A DNA stretch of 8,916 nucleotides from Flavobacteriales bacterium. Its GTDB lineage: Bacteria; Bacteroidota; Bacteroidia; Flavobacteriales_D; Sanyastnellaceae. Shown piece by piece: positions 1 through 6,814 of the stretch (position 1 is the first letter of the stretch; the number at the start of each line of letters is the position of its first letter). The notes beneath the pieces were generated by a model. The model saw only the letters and a program-made list of their open reading frames with translations, ran no database searches and was not told the DNA's origin. The DNA is taken from positions 1-8,916 of the forward strand of contig JANRAA010000043.1 in the NCBI GenBank assembly GCA_030728235.1, in the 5' to 3' direction. The position numbers were made by a program, and so were the translations under genes.

Positions 1-408
1 TGCTGATGGAATGCAGATAACCAATATCTGTCCTATCGGAATCACAAAAACGGCTGTTAAATTCGGGTGGCTCTTGAGCACACGAAGTGGTCGCATCGCG
101 AGGTGCACCAAGGCATTCGAAGCGCCGATCTTATGCGTGTAGGCTACAAATCCTCCAATGGCCATGATCATTAACCCCACTCCTGCATTGATCGAGGAGA
201 ACGACTCTTTGATCAAAGCAAACAAATCAAATGCCCCCAGTCCTGTTGGCGATTTGAGGATTGGCATCTCAAAACTCAGTGCCAAAGCGAGGCCCATCAT
301 GAGCAATCCCGACACCAACAAAACGGCATGAGGATACACTTTGTTGAGCAATAGTTTTGCGACAACAACGATGAAAATCAACGACAATAATGGACCAAGG
401 AATGTCAT
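1..408 (-). CDS. DcuC-family C4-dicarboxylate transporter, N-terminal part
   Basis: This is the first 136 codons of an inner-membrane carrier; the C-terminus lies beyond base 1. The start is the ATG at 408-406, only 5 bp after the stop of the upstream lipoprotein gene, so the two are almost certainly co-transcribed. Visible hydrophobic segments lie at about residues 3-20, 28-46, 73-90 and 116-135. The stretch GVGLMIMAIGGFVAY (76-90), then KIGASNALVHLA and RPLRVLKS, aligns well from memory with E. coli DcuC (GMMIMMLCGFAAYMTHIGANDMVVKLASKPLQYINS in pieces). DcuC proteins move succinate, fumarate or related dicarboxylates across the inner membrane. The actual substrate here cannot be told, and related carriers of the same fold (YfcC or short-chain fatty acid types) remain possible. 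It is the last visible gene of the leftward operon behind two lamin-tail-domain surface proteins. Confidence 0.8.
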   Translation of the reverse strand, partial: MTFLGPLLSLIFIVVVAKLLLNKVYPHAVLLVSGLLMMGLALALSFEMPILKSPTGLGAFDLFALIKESFSSINAGVGLMIMAIGGFVAYTHKIGASNALVHLAMRPLRVLKSHPNLTAVFVIPIGQILVICIPSA

Positions 409-413
409 AAGCG

Positions 414-1361
414 TTAAAAAGCGGTACCGTCTGTTTTTGTCCCTGGTGAGAATAACACTCCTGCGACAACAGATGCATGTTGGGCAAAATCGCCAGTCAG
501 ATCAGGATTGCGGGTGTACGATTCGTTGGGATTGTTCGAAAGTGGCTCAATGTCAAAAGTGATCAAAACTGAACCTGTAGGGTCTACCACATAAACGATA
601 TCTCCTGCATTGTTGAGATTAAAATCACCAGAGGTGGATGTTTGAACAATCGCTCCTCCGAAACTACCTGTTGGGGTGCCACCACCAAAAATCAACAACG
701 CTTTGCCAGCAGCCACAATGGTTCCGTCTGGAATGATGTGATTCGGGATGTTGGCAGCGTATCCGGTATCATCAAAAATCTTGTACCCGCTTACATCCAA
801 GTCCAATGAAGAGAGGTTTACAAACTCTAAAAATTCATCATCAGCTTGGTTGTAAACTCCGTCGTTATTAGCATCTCCGTCGAGGGCATTGTTTGATGGG
901 TCGTACAAAATCTCATTCAATATCAATTGGGCAACTTGTGCTACATCATCGTCCTCAATGGTGAAACTCAACTGCTGAAATCCGTTTGAGCTGCCGTTCT
1001 GAACGGTGCCGATACCAACCAAAACAGTTTCATTTCCTTCTTCGAGGTCGTCTTGTATGGCGGTGATGGTCATGCTTCCGGTTATCGCTCCAGCTTGAAT
1101 AGTGATGCTGCTGGCACTCTCAGCGTAATCGCTCTGTGAAGCCGAACCAGAAAAATCAAGGTTAACGACAACATTTACCGAATGACTAGCCGACAATGTA
1201 GCTGTAACGGTTGCCACACCAGCATTTTCTGAGATGTTGATTTGGTTGCTCGACAGACTAACGGTCGGGCCATCTTCTCCGCCAGGAACAACCACATCGT
1301 CTGTTTCACACGAAAACAGAAAAATAGAAAACGCTAAAAGGTATATCGAGCTTCTGATCAT
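414..1361 (-). CDS. Calx-beta / lamin-tail-domain lipoprotein
   Basis: A 315-residue surface lipoprotein. The N-terminus is a lipoprotein signal (MIRSSIYLLAFSIFLFSC) with lipobox L15-F-S-C18. The acidic run ETDD after the cysteine resembles the surface-export signal of flavobacterial lipoproteins. Residues about 33-139 form a Calx-beta-like domain (ENAG near 45-48, an acidic DDLEEGNET loop at 104-112, terminal IEDDD at 135-139), normally a calcium-binding beta sandwich. Residues about 144-315 form a bacterial lamin tail domain (LTD) that starts with LILNEILYDPS, carries a GDANNDGVYN loop and ends with FSPGTKTDG. The LTD is a close paralogue of the one in the next gene upstream (shared LSNNPNESYTR). 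There is no T9SS sorting domain, so this copy is lipid-anchored rather than T9SS-exported. Its start lies 59 bp after the stop of that gene. No catalytic motif is seen; an adhesive or structural role is inference. Confidence 0.85.
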   Translation of the reverse strand: MIRSSIYLLAFSIFLFSCETDDVVVPGGEDGPTVSLSSNQINISENAGVATVTATLSASHSVNVVVNLDFSGSASQSDYAESASSITIQAGAITGSMTITAIQDDLEEGNETVLVGIGTVQNGSSNGFQQLSFTIEDDDVAQVAQLILNEILYDPSNNALDGDANNDGVYNQADDEFLEFVNLSSLDLDVSGYKIFDDTGYAANIPNHIIPDGTIVAAGKALLIFGGGTPTGSFGGAIVQTSTSGDFNLNNAGDIVYVVDPTGSVLITFDIEPLSNNPNESYTRNPDLTGDFAQHASVVAGVLFSPGTKTDGTAF

Positions 1362-1420
1362 CGCGTTAGGTTATTGAATGCAGTCGGTATTAATCGTCGT
1401 TTTCGACGTTGATTGTTTGT

Positions 1421-2806
1421 TTATTGCTTGATGAAGCGGGTCACCTTCTCTCCTCTTTCACTCTGCGTTTTTAGGAAATAAACGCCGGTATTAAACTTCG
1501 ACACGTCAATTTTTAACTGCATAACAGCTCCTGAACGCTGCAATACTTTTCCATCGATACCAATTATTTCATAACTGAGTATCCGATCTGTAGAAGTGAT
1601 ATTGATAAACTCACCGGCCGGATTTGGATAAATGGAAACGATGAATGGATTAAATGCTGAACCAACATTTCCGCCTTGGTTGCTGATTGTTATCTCCAAC
1701 GAACCTGAAACACCTGAGCCATCATTGGCAGTTGCAACAACGGTTACAACACCGTCTGTTAATGCCTCCAAAAATCCGTTTGCATCTATTGTTCCAGTGC
1801 CTGTGCCGTTTACAATTGACCAGGTTACTGAAGTATCTTGTGCGTCCAAAGGAAGAACAGTGGCACTCATCTGAAGTCCACCCCCCTGCTCTGCAATCGT
1901 GGTAGCACCGCCTTCTCCTTCAACAACAATCGATGTCACCAAAACTGATGTTTGTCCGCTAATGAAAATATTCATCGAACCCGAAATACCTGAAGCATCA
2001 TTCGCAGTTGCAACAACGGTTACATCGCCGTCTGCCACCGCAGTCATCAATCCATTTTGATCAATGGTTGCAGCACCAGTAACGTTCACTATCGACCAGG
2101 TAACAGATTGATCGGTTGCAAACAATGGAAGGATCGACGCAAACATTTGCAAGGTGCCTTGGTTCGCTGCAATCTCTGTAATCCCTAATTCAGATGTTAC
2201 AGCGATGCTTTCAACAACAAATGCAGTATTGAAAGGTGTGCCATCTGCCATCGTTCCAGGCGAAAAAAGGACATCGACAAACAAAGATCCATGCTGGACA
2301 AAAGCTTCATCACCTGTTATGTCTGGCGTACGGGTGTACGACTCATTCGGGTTGTTTGAAAGTGCGTCTGAGTCGAAAGTCAACTCCCAATCACCCTGTG
2401 GGTTTTTAATGCCGATTACCTCTCCTGAGTTGTTGAAGTTCAAGTTCGATGGGGTGTCGTCTGCGCTGAGAAGTACCGCACCACCAAATGTACCAACAAG
2501 CGGACCGCTGCCAAATACAACAAGGGCGCCAAAAGGTGGTACAAACGTTCCTTCAGGAATGGTGTATCTCAACGTACCAGAGGTGATGTCATCCCAAATC
2601 TCGTAGCCACTTGCATCAAAATTGGTATTTCCGATGTTGACGAATTCAATGAACGAATCCATTTCTTGATTGTAAACCCCGTCGCCGTTAGCGTCACCCA
2701 ATAAACCTGAGTCTGACGGGTCGTACAAAACTTCGTTAATGATCAACTGAGCCGACATCTGAGCGCCAGCGAAAACAATAGCTAAAAGGAGTATAATTTT
2801 TTTCAT
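1421..2806 (-). CDS. T9SS-secreted lamin-tail-domain protein with two Ig-like repeats
   Basis: A 461-residue secreted protein. I chose the ATG at 2806 because it opens a clean Sec signal peptide (MKKIILLLAIVFAGAQMSAQ). The frame is open to an ATG at 2929, but the extra 41 residues are charged and would bury the signal. Residues about 20-192 are a lamin tail domain with LIINEVLYDPS, a GDANGDGVYN calcium-loop-like segment and the closing NPNESYTR and FSPGTMADG. Residues about 198-284 and 288-376 are two Big_2-like Ig repeats, each with SVTWSIVN and TVVATAND; they stay similar at DNA level, with a 21-bp identical stretch at 1728-1748 and 2004-2024. Residues about 391-461 (SIYPNPAGEF to the C-terminal FIKQ) are a type A T9SS C-terminal sorting domain, so the protein crosses the outer membrane through the Por system and is attached or released. 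It is the first gene of the leftward operon and is divergent from the MocR-type regulator. Substrate or partner unknown. Confidence 0.9.
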   Translation of the reverse strand: MKKIILLLAIVFAGAQMSAQLIINEVLYDPSDSGLLGDANGDGVYNQEMDSFIEFVNIGNTNFDASGYEIWDDITSGTLRYTIPEGTFVPPFGALVVFGSGPLVGTFGGAVLLSADDTPSNLNFNNSGEVIGIKNPQGDWELTFDSDALSNNPNESYTRTPDITGDEAFVQHGSLFVDVLFSPGTMADGTPFNTAFVVESIAVTSELGITEIAANQGTLQMFASILPLFATDQSVTWSIVNVTGAATIDQNGLMTAVADGDVTVVATANDASGISGSMNIFISGQTSVLVTSIVVEGEGGATTIAEQGGGLQMSATVLPLDAQDTSVTWSIVNGTGTGTIDANGFLEALTDGVVTVVATANDGSGVSGSLEITISNQGGNVGSAFNPFIVSIYPNPAGEFINITSTDRILSYEIIGIDGKVLQRSGAVMQLKIDVSKFNTGVYFLKTQSERGEKVTRFIKQ

Positions 2807-2933
2807 AACTAAGTGGGTTTTGACTGAAATTTCAGCGCTTTCGAAAACGATGTCTATTTCATCAACTTCAAAAGACACTTTTTTTTTACTAGATTTACCA
2901 TACCAGTAATCACTTTTTAAGCATACCAATTAA
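2807..2933. promoter_or_regulatory. Divergent promoter region between LTD operon and MocR-type gene
   Basis: This 127-bp AT-rich gap must hold the start signals of both the leftward surface-protein operon and the rightward regulator. It contains two ATACCA half-sites next to the regulator start and a perfect 12-bp palindrome next to the LTD gene start. I found no exact TAnnTTTG Bacteroidota -7 element on either strand, so both promoters may be weak or activator-dependent. MocR-family regulators commonly control the gene transcribed divergently from them. Confidence 0.6.
2824..2835. promoter_or_regulatory. Perfect 12-bp palindrome CTGAAATTTCAG
   Basis: The sequence ctgaaatttcag equals its own reverse complement and lies 18 bp upstream of the LTD gene ATG, in its 5' leader or core promoter. 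It could be an operator for a dimeric repressor. One such 12-mer is expected by chance in roughly half of windows of this size, so the call rests mainly on its position. Confidence 0.3.
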
Positions 2934-2934
2934 A
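2899..2934 (+). promoter_or_regulatory. Two direct ATACCA half-sites, candidate MocR operator
   Basis: The hexamer ATACCA occurs at 2900-2905 and 2923-2928 in the same orientation, 23 bp apart start to start, about two helical turns. The wider matches are cataccagtaa and cataccaattaa, the second touching the regulator's ATG. From memory, Bacillus subtilis GabR, the best-studied MocR protein, also recognises direct ATACCA repeats, although with a longer spacer. A regulator bound here could repress its own gene and act on the divergent operon. The hexamer also occurs a few times inside coding regions of this window, as expected by chance. Confidence 0.5.
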
Positions 2935-4415
2935 TGGATGTCCTACTCGAACGAATCGTAAACGATTACCGAAAAAACACGAAACACGCAAGCAAGAGAA
3001 TATACTTGAAGCTATACGAGACTATCCGGAATGGCATATTGAACAACGATTACCCAGTTGGAAATGACTTGCCTTCGACAAGGATTCTAGCGGCTGAACT
3101 GGGAATATCTCGAAGTTCGGTTGTGAGAAGTTACGAATTATTGGGCATCGAAGGCTACGTGGCTTCAAAACAAGGCGCTGGATATGCGATTCTGGACATT
3201 CTAAAGAAAAATGAAATCCGTAAAGTGCCGATTTCACCCGACAAATACGCTGATCTTTCTTCCGAAGGAAAATCGTTTTTGGCGAACATCAACCTGATAA
3301 ACCCTACCGACGACAAAAGCATAGCATTCAGACCCGGACTTCCCCCTCTCGATATTTTCCCAGTGAACCTTTGGAAGAACTTGAGCAACCTTTACTGGCG
3401 AAACATCAAAACATCAACGCTGTCTTACTACCCTTCATCAGGAATTGAATCGCTAAAGAAAAGTCTGGCGTCGTACCTGAACATTAGCCGAAACCTCAAG
3501 TGCAACTACCACCAAATCATCATCGTATCGGGCTCGCTGCAATCGCTATTTCTTATCGGAAAAGTGCTCATCAATGTTGGTGATACGGTGTACATGGAGA
3601 ACCCGACTTTCCCGAACGTGCACACAATATTCCGCAGTCTGAATGCAAAAATTGAAGCCCTCAACTTGGATGAGCAAGGCGCCATGGTGCCATCTCAAAA
3701 GAAAAATACGACTGAACATCCGAAGCTGATTCACGTTACCCCCTCTGCCCACTATCCATCTGGCATTCCGATGAGTTTGAGCAGGAAACACGAGATTCTG
3801 GAATGGGCGTCGGCAAACAAAAGTTTTATCATCGAAAACGATTACGAACATGAAATCATTCATCGCGATCAACAAAGTCCCAGTCTCTTTAGCCTAGACA
3901 ACGAAGACCGTACAATCTATCTCGGGACGTTCAACCGTGTGCTCCACCCTTCAATCCGTTTGGGGTATATGATTGTCCCTAACCACTTGATTAATGCGGT
4001 GCAAGCCCTGCAAAAATTGTCGCATCGCTTCATCTCTCCTTCAATTCAAATTGTTATGAATCAATTCATTGAGAAGAAAATGCTGATGACGCACATCAAA
4101 AACGTGCAACAAGCCGCAGATGAACGCAGAAAGGGTTTTGTGCAAGCTTTCAACACCGCCTTCAAAGGAAAACTCAACATCTCCGAATCGTTAACCGATG
4201 TGCTGCATTTACTCATCGAATTACCGCCAGAAATATCTGAATCAAAGTACATATCCATCCTGCAAGACCAAAAAATTGTTGTCCACCCTTACAGCAAATG
4301 CTTCATAAACGGACCCGTCGGAAACGGCATCATTGTAGGATACTCCTCTGTGCGGACACCTGCTATGAAGAAGAAAATTCAGCTCATGGCAGATCTCTTT
4401 TTCGAACACTTTTAA
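2934..4415 (+). CDS. MocR/GabR-type GntR regulator with degenerate PLP-binding site
   Basis: A 493-residue transcription factor of the MocR (PdxR/GabR) subfamily, close to the usual 450-500 residues. Residues about 18-88 are a GntR winged helix (LPSTRILAAELGISRSSVV, then GIEGYVASKQGAGY). A linker leads to a fold-type I aminotransferase-like domain from about 125 (FRPGLPPLDIFP, ENPTFPNVHTIF, VTPSAHYPSGIPMSLSRK). In active MocR proteins the PLP lysine lies in a TFSK motif. Here the motif reads GTFNRVLHPSIRLGY, with Arg335 (codon 3936-3938) in place of the lysine. The aspartate that contacts the pyridine nitrogen (Asp279 of GabR) is Asn302 (ENDYEHE). Tyr304 and Arg342, matching GabR Tyr281 and Arg319, are kept at identical spacing. 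So it can hardly form the normal internal aldimine, and probably senses another ligand or binds PLP non-covalently. The start is the ATG abutting the second ATACCA half-site. It likely controls itself and the divergent LTD operon. Confidence 0.92.
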   Translation: MDVLLERIVNDYRKNTKHASKRIYLKLYETIRNGILNNDYPVGNDLPSTRILAAELGISRSSVVRSYELLGIEGYVASKQGAGYAILDILKKNEIRKVPISPDKYADLSSEGKSFLANINLINPTDDKSIAFRPGLPPLDIFPVNLWKNLSNLYWRNIKTSTLSYYPSSGIESLKKSLASYLNISRNLKCNYHQIIIVSGSLQSLFLIGKVLINVGDTVYMENPTFPNVHTIFRSLNAKIEALNLDEQGAMVPSQKKNTTEHPKLIHVTPSAHYPSGIPMSLSRKHEILEWASANKSFIIENDYEHEIIHRDQQSPSLFSLDNEDRTIYLGTFNRVLHPSIRLGYMIVPNHLINAVQALQKLSHRFISPSIQIVMNQFIEKKMLMTHIKNVQQAADERRKGFVQAFNTAFKGKLNISESLTDVLHLLIELPPEISESKYISILQDQKIVVHPYSKCFINGPVGNGIIVGYSSVRTPAMKKKIQLMADLFFEHF

Positions 4416-4423
4416 TTGGTATG
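4411..4423 (-). promoter_or_regulatory. Inverted 13-bp copy of the operator half-site at the MocR stop codon
   Basis: The 13 bases tttaattggtatg, overlapping the TAA stop (4413-4415), are the exact reverse complement of 2922-2934, which overlaps the start codon of the same gene. It contains TGGTAT (4417-4422), the inverted ATACCA. The gene is thus bracketed by one inverted motif. The 3' copy lies 72 bp upstream of the hydrolase lipoprotein ATG, so it could be an operator for that gene. A chance match somewhere in the window is quite possible; the positions make it notable. Confidence 0.4.
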
Positions 4424-4495
4424 GATTAATTTAAGTAATTGGACTGCATACGGTTTGATATTCTTTAGAACATTGCATTCCCGTAGCATCGAAAT

Positions 4496-5404
4496 ATGAA
4501 AACATATTTGTCTCTTTTTGCCTTCGCCCTGCTTTGCACATTGACTTCTTGCGATAAAAACGAGGAAATCATGCTCGTGTCTTCAAAAAATGCGCTCACA
4601 GGTTCGGGGTCATTCACTTTTACGGGCTACGCTCCATTTGCTGATAAATCAATCGAGGTATATTACCACATCCCAGAAAATGCCGACATCAATTCTCCGA
4701 TCCTCATTACACTTCACGGAGATGATAGAAGCGGCGCCTATTCCCGAAACGCATTTATAGAAAAAGCCAATCTGCTCAACTTTATCGTGCTCTCACCGCA
4801 ATTTTCTGAAGATGATTTCCCTGGCGGGGATGCCTACAATTTGTGTAACATTTTCTACGATGGCGACAATCCGACCCCCGCATCATTGAACGATCAATCG
4901 TTATGGACATTCATGGTCTTCGATCCGATATTCGATTACTTCAAAGAACTTACAGGCAACAACGCCACGAAATACGATTTGTTTGGTTTCTCTGCTGGTG
5001 CGCAAGTCGCACACCGACTTCTAATCTTTAATCCAAATGCCAAACTCAACAGAATTGTAGCTGCTTCCGCAGGATGGTACACGGTTCCAAACGATGTGAT
5101 ATTTCCGTACGGATTATTCGTAAGTCCAGCAGAAACAGCGGATCTAACGCCGGTTTTCAATGCACAATTGAAAATAATCGTAGGCTCCAACGACAACGAT
5201 CCCGACTCACCCGGACTGCGCCACAACGAATTCGCCGATGCACAAGGCCTCACCAGACTTGATCGCGCTCAATATTTTTACAACGCGGGATTCAATGAGG
5301 CTCAAGCCGCAGGCATACAATTCAACTGGACATATCAGTCGGTAAACGGTGCCAGCCATGACCTACTGCCAATGGCTTCTTTCGCTGCCGATCTGCTCTA
5401 TTAA
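4496..5404 (+). CDS. Alpha/beta-hydrolase lipoprotein
   Basis: A 302-residue lipoprotein with an alpha/beta-hydrolase fold. The N-terminus (MKTYLSLFAFALLCTLTSC) has lipobox L16-T-S-C19, followed by DKNEE, acidic residues typical of flavobacterial surface-exposed lipoproteins. The oxyanion-hole strand is ILITLHGDDRSG, the nucleophile elbow is GFSAG with Ser166, the likely catalytic Asp is in GSNDND (Asp233 or Asp235), and the His is in NGASHD (His288). The spacing and HGD motif resemble the esterase / PHB-depolymerase-like group, so an ester or peptide substrate outside the cell is likely, but it cannot be named. It follows the MocR-type gene on the same strand after 80 bp that contain an inverted copy of the regulator's presumed site. 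It may therefore be read from its own promoter or through from the regulator. No T9SS domain. Confidence 0.85.
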   Translation: MKTYLSLFAFALLCTLTSCDKNEEIMLVSSKNALTGSGSFTFTGYAPFADKSIEVYYHIPENADINSPILITLHGDDRSGAYSRNAFIEKANLLNFIVLSPQFSEDDFPGGDAYNLCNIFYDGDNPTPASLNDQSLWTFMVFDPIFDYFKELTGNNATKYDLFGFSAGAQVAHRLLIFNPNAKLNRIVAASAGWYTVPNDVIFPYGLFVSPAETADLTPVFNAQLKIIVGSNDNDPDSPGLRHNEFADAQGLTRLDRAQYFYNAGFNEAQAAGIQFNWTYQSVNGASHDLLPMASFAADLLY

Positions 5405-5572
5405 GCCCTGTAGTTGATGTAATTCAATACAAAATACTGCATCTTCTTCTCAACAATTCCACGACAAAAAAAACCATCTACACGCTTATTATTCAAATAC
5501 TTACACAACAATCACAATGGTTTTAGACTGAACTTCCACTTTTCCAACTTCGGTTAATGTACTTTTGCGTTT
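5405..5572. other. Intergenic gap before GGGP synthase
   Basis: These 168 bp hold no open frame of note and no clear GC-rich terminator after the hydrolase gene. The only feature I can support is the -7 promoter element at its right end. Confidence 0.6.
5560..5567 (+). promoter_or_regulatory. Bacteroidota -7 promoter element (TACTTTTG)
   Basis: TACTTTTG matches the TAnnTTTG -7 consensus of the Bacteroidota primary sigma factor exactly and ends 5 bp before the GGGP synthase ATG. With the usual spacing transcription would start at or within a few bases of that ATG, giving a leaderless or nearly leaderless mRNA. No good TTTG -33 element is seen about 20 bp upstream. Confidence 0.55.
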
Positions 5573-6280
5573 ATGATGCTTGAGAAAATAAAGGCAGCCA
5601 AAAGCAAGAACCAAAAACTACTTGCCATCTTAATCGATCCGGATAGGTTCGATGAGAACATGCTGAACAGCATCGAAAATGCAAATCCCGACTTTGTCTT
5701 TATCGGCGGTAGCCTCATCACCGAAGGTGGATTTGAAAAGCGGGTGGCAGAAATAAAGGCAAAACTAAAACGGCCTCTTATCCTCTTTCCAGGTCACCCT
5801 TCACAAGTTACTCCGCACGTTGATTCGGTCTTGTTTCTTAGCCTGATCTCTGGCCGCAATCCAGATTTGTTGATCGGTCAACACGTGGTTGCCGCTCCGC
5901 GGATCAAAGAACTTGGATTGGAAACCATCGCCACAGGCTACATACTTATTGACGGCGGCAAACCAACTACGGCATCGTACATCAGCGGCACACAGCCCAT
6001 CCCTCGCGACAAGGCAAACATCGCTGCAGCAACGGCCATGGCAGGAGAAATGCTCGGACTTCAATGCATCTACCTCGATGCAGGTAGCGGTGCCTCATTA
6101 GCAATTCCCACTGACCTCATCCGCGCCGTGAGCGCGAACACCCAAATACCACTCATTGTAGGTGGTGGAATTCGTACAAAAGAACAAATCCGCTCGGCCT
6201 TCGATGCCGGTGCTGACCTTGTCGTGATCGGAACCGCCATTGAAGAACAACCGGATTTATTGGCTTCTCTGCTCGCTTAG
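5573..6280 (+). CDS. Geranylgeranylglyceryl phosphate synthase (GGGPS, PcrB-like)
   Basis: A 235-residue TIM-barrel prenyltransferase that joins a polyprenyl diphosphate to glycerol-1-phosphate to make an ether lipid precursor (EC 2.5.1.41 or the heptaprenyl variant). Group II enzymes of this kind are common in Bacteroidota. Signature segments in order are LIDPDRFDEN (21-30; acidic residues for Mg-diphosphate), FIGGSLITEGG, LFPGHPSQV, GYILIDGGKPTTASYI, PIPRDKANIAAATAMAGEMLG, IYLDAGSGA, VGGGIRT (196-202) and IGTAIE, the last three forming the glycerol phosphate pocket. Length is normal for the family. Two ATGs stand together (5573 and 5576); I use the first. The gene has its own -7 element directly upstream and is followed by a long repeat-rich region. 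Cytosolic or membrane-associated. Prenyl chain length cannot be read from the sequence. Confidence 0.93.
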   Translation: MMLEKIKAAKSKNQKLLAILIDPDRFDENMLNSIENANPDFVFIGGSLITEGGFEKRVAEIKAKLKRPLILFPGHPSQVTPHVDSVLFLSLISGRNPDLLIGQHVVAAPRIKELGLETIATGYILIDGGKPTTASYISGTQPIPRDKANIAAATAMAGEMLGLQCIYLDAGSGASLAIPTDLIRAVSANTQIPLIVGGGIRTKEQIRSAFDAGADLVVIGTAIEEQPDLLASLLA

Positions 6281-6394
6281 GCAAGAACTGCAGTGGATTT
6301 ATGTTTTAAATATCAATCTGCTATTAAAATCAACTTCCCGACATCAAAAAAGAAGCTGAACTCCTAGTTTGAGTTGAACTTTAAAGAGAACGTT

Positions 6395-6432
6395 TCCCCG
6401 GCCTAATAATCCGACCCGTAGAACTTCAATCA
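6395..6432 (+). repeat. Repeat A, copy 1 (38 bp)
   Basis: An exact 38-base match to 6815-6852, exactly 420 bp apart. Key segments are ccccggcctaataatcc and gacccgtagaacttcaatca. The flanks diverge at once on both sides, so it is a discrete unit and not part of a longer tandem duplication. This copy has no clear inverted partner nearby. Confidence 0.9.
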
Positions 6433-6495
6433 GGTTTCGATAAACTCAACCTAAATCAACAAATGTTTGAGACTAGCTTTACTGAGAAATCCAGC

Positions 6496-6533
6496 GGCTG
6501 AGTCTGTCGAATAAGGTGGCTGAGCTTGTCGAA
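6496..6533 (+). repeat. Tandem GGCTGAG-n-TGTCGAA motif
   Basis: Two copies 22 bp apart: ggctgagtctgtcgaa at 6496-6511 and ggctgagcttgtcgaa at 6518-6533, differing at two central bases. Sequences of the type TTCGACAAGCTCAGCC are, as I recall, frequent intergenic repeats in several bacterial phyla. It stands between repeat A copy 1 and repeat B copy 1. Confidence 0.6.
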
Positions 6534-6535
6534 GC

Positions 6536-6580
6536 CAGCCTTGACTTTTGGTTACTTTTTGTCAAGAAAAAGTGACAAGA
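6536..6580 (+). repeat. Repeat B, copy 1 (45 bp, hairpin-forming)
   Basis: An exact 45-base match to 6943-6987. It contains a hairpin: gttacttttt (6551-6560), loop gtcaag, aaaaagtgac (6567-6576), 10 pairs with one G-T wobble. An A/T-rich stem like this could act as a weak bidirectional transcription end between convergent genes, or be the mobile core of a REP-like element. Confidence 0.9.
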
Positions 6581-6710
6581 CAGAAATCAATTACTGCAAG
6601 AAACAACAACTACCTTAAAAAAATCTTTGATTTTAAATTAAGTTTCGCGAGGGAATACACCGACCCCTCCCCAGTCTCAAGTTACGATTCTGCCGAAAAT
6701 TTCAGTCGTT

Positions 6711-6760
6711 TTAAACGCTTATAAACGTTTAATTTATATATGTTGCTGTATTTCAGTAAC
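6711..6760. other. Two adjacent small hairpins
   Basis: The first is ttaaacg (6711-6717) and cgtttaa (6726-6732), a perfect 7-bp stem with an 8-base loop. The second is gttgctg (6742-6748) and cagtaac (6754-6760), a 7-bp stem with one wobble and a 5-base loop. Neither has a T-run after it, so they are not typical intrinsic terminators. They lie in the spacer between the two A-B repeat units and may be chance structures in AT-rich DNA. Confidence 0.3.
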
Positions 6761-6814
6761 TAACAAAACAGTTTGACTTCAGAATAATTTTATGTACCCC
6801 CTTCAATTCAAAGC

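Noticed and set aside
269..562. Short open frames overlapping the transporter/lipoprotein junction
   Set aside because: Both cross the real operon junction in other frames; the DcuC-like frame explains 1-408 and the LTD frame the rest.
2154..2606. Plus-strand open frame of 150 codons opposite the LTD protein
   Set aside because: It lies wholly antisense to a well-supported gene, shows no domain pattern and has no start signals; a coding shadow.
414..2806. Extracellular nuclease function for the LTD proteins
   Set aside because: Bacterial LTDs often accompany nucleases, but neither protein contains a nuclease motif; only binding and Ig-like domains are seen.
2807..2929. N-terminal extension of the T9SS LTD protein from an ATG at 2929
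   Set aside because: The extra 41 residues are charged and would precede a perfect signal peptide that starts with the ATG at 2806; the stretch also contains the divergent promoter region.
2934..4415. A working aminotransferase rather than a regulator
   Set aside because: The N-terminal GntR winged helix defines a MocR-type regulator, and the PLP lysine and ring-nitrogen aspartate are absent.
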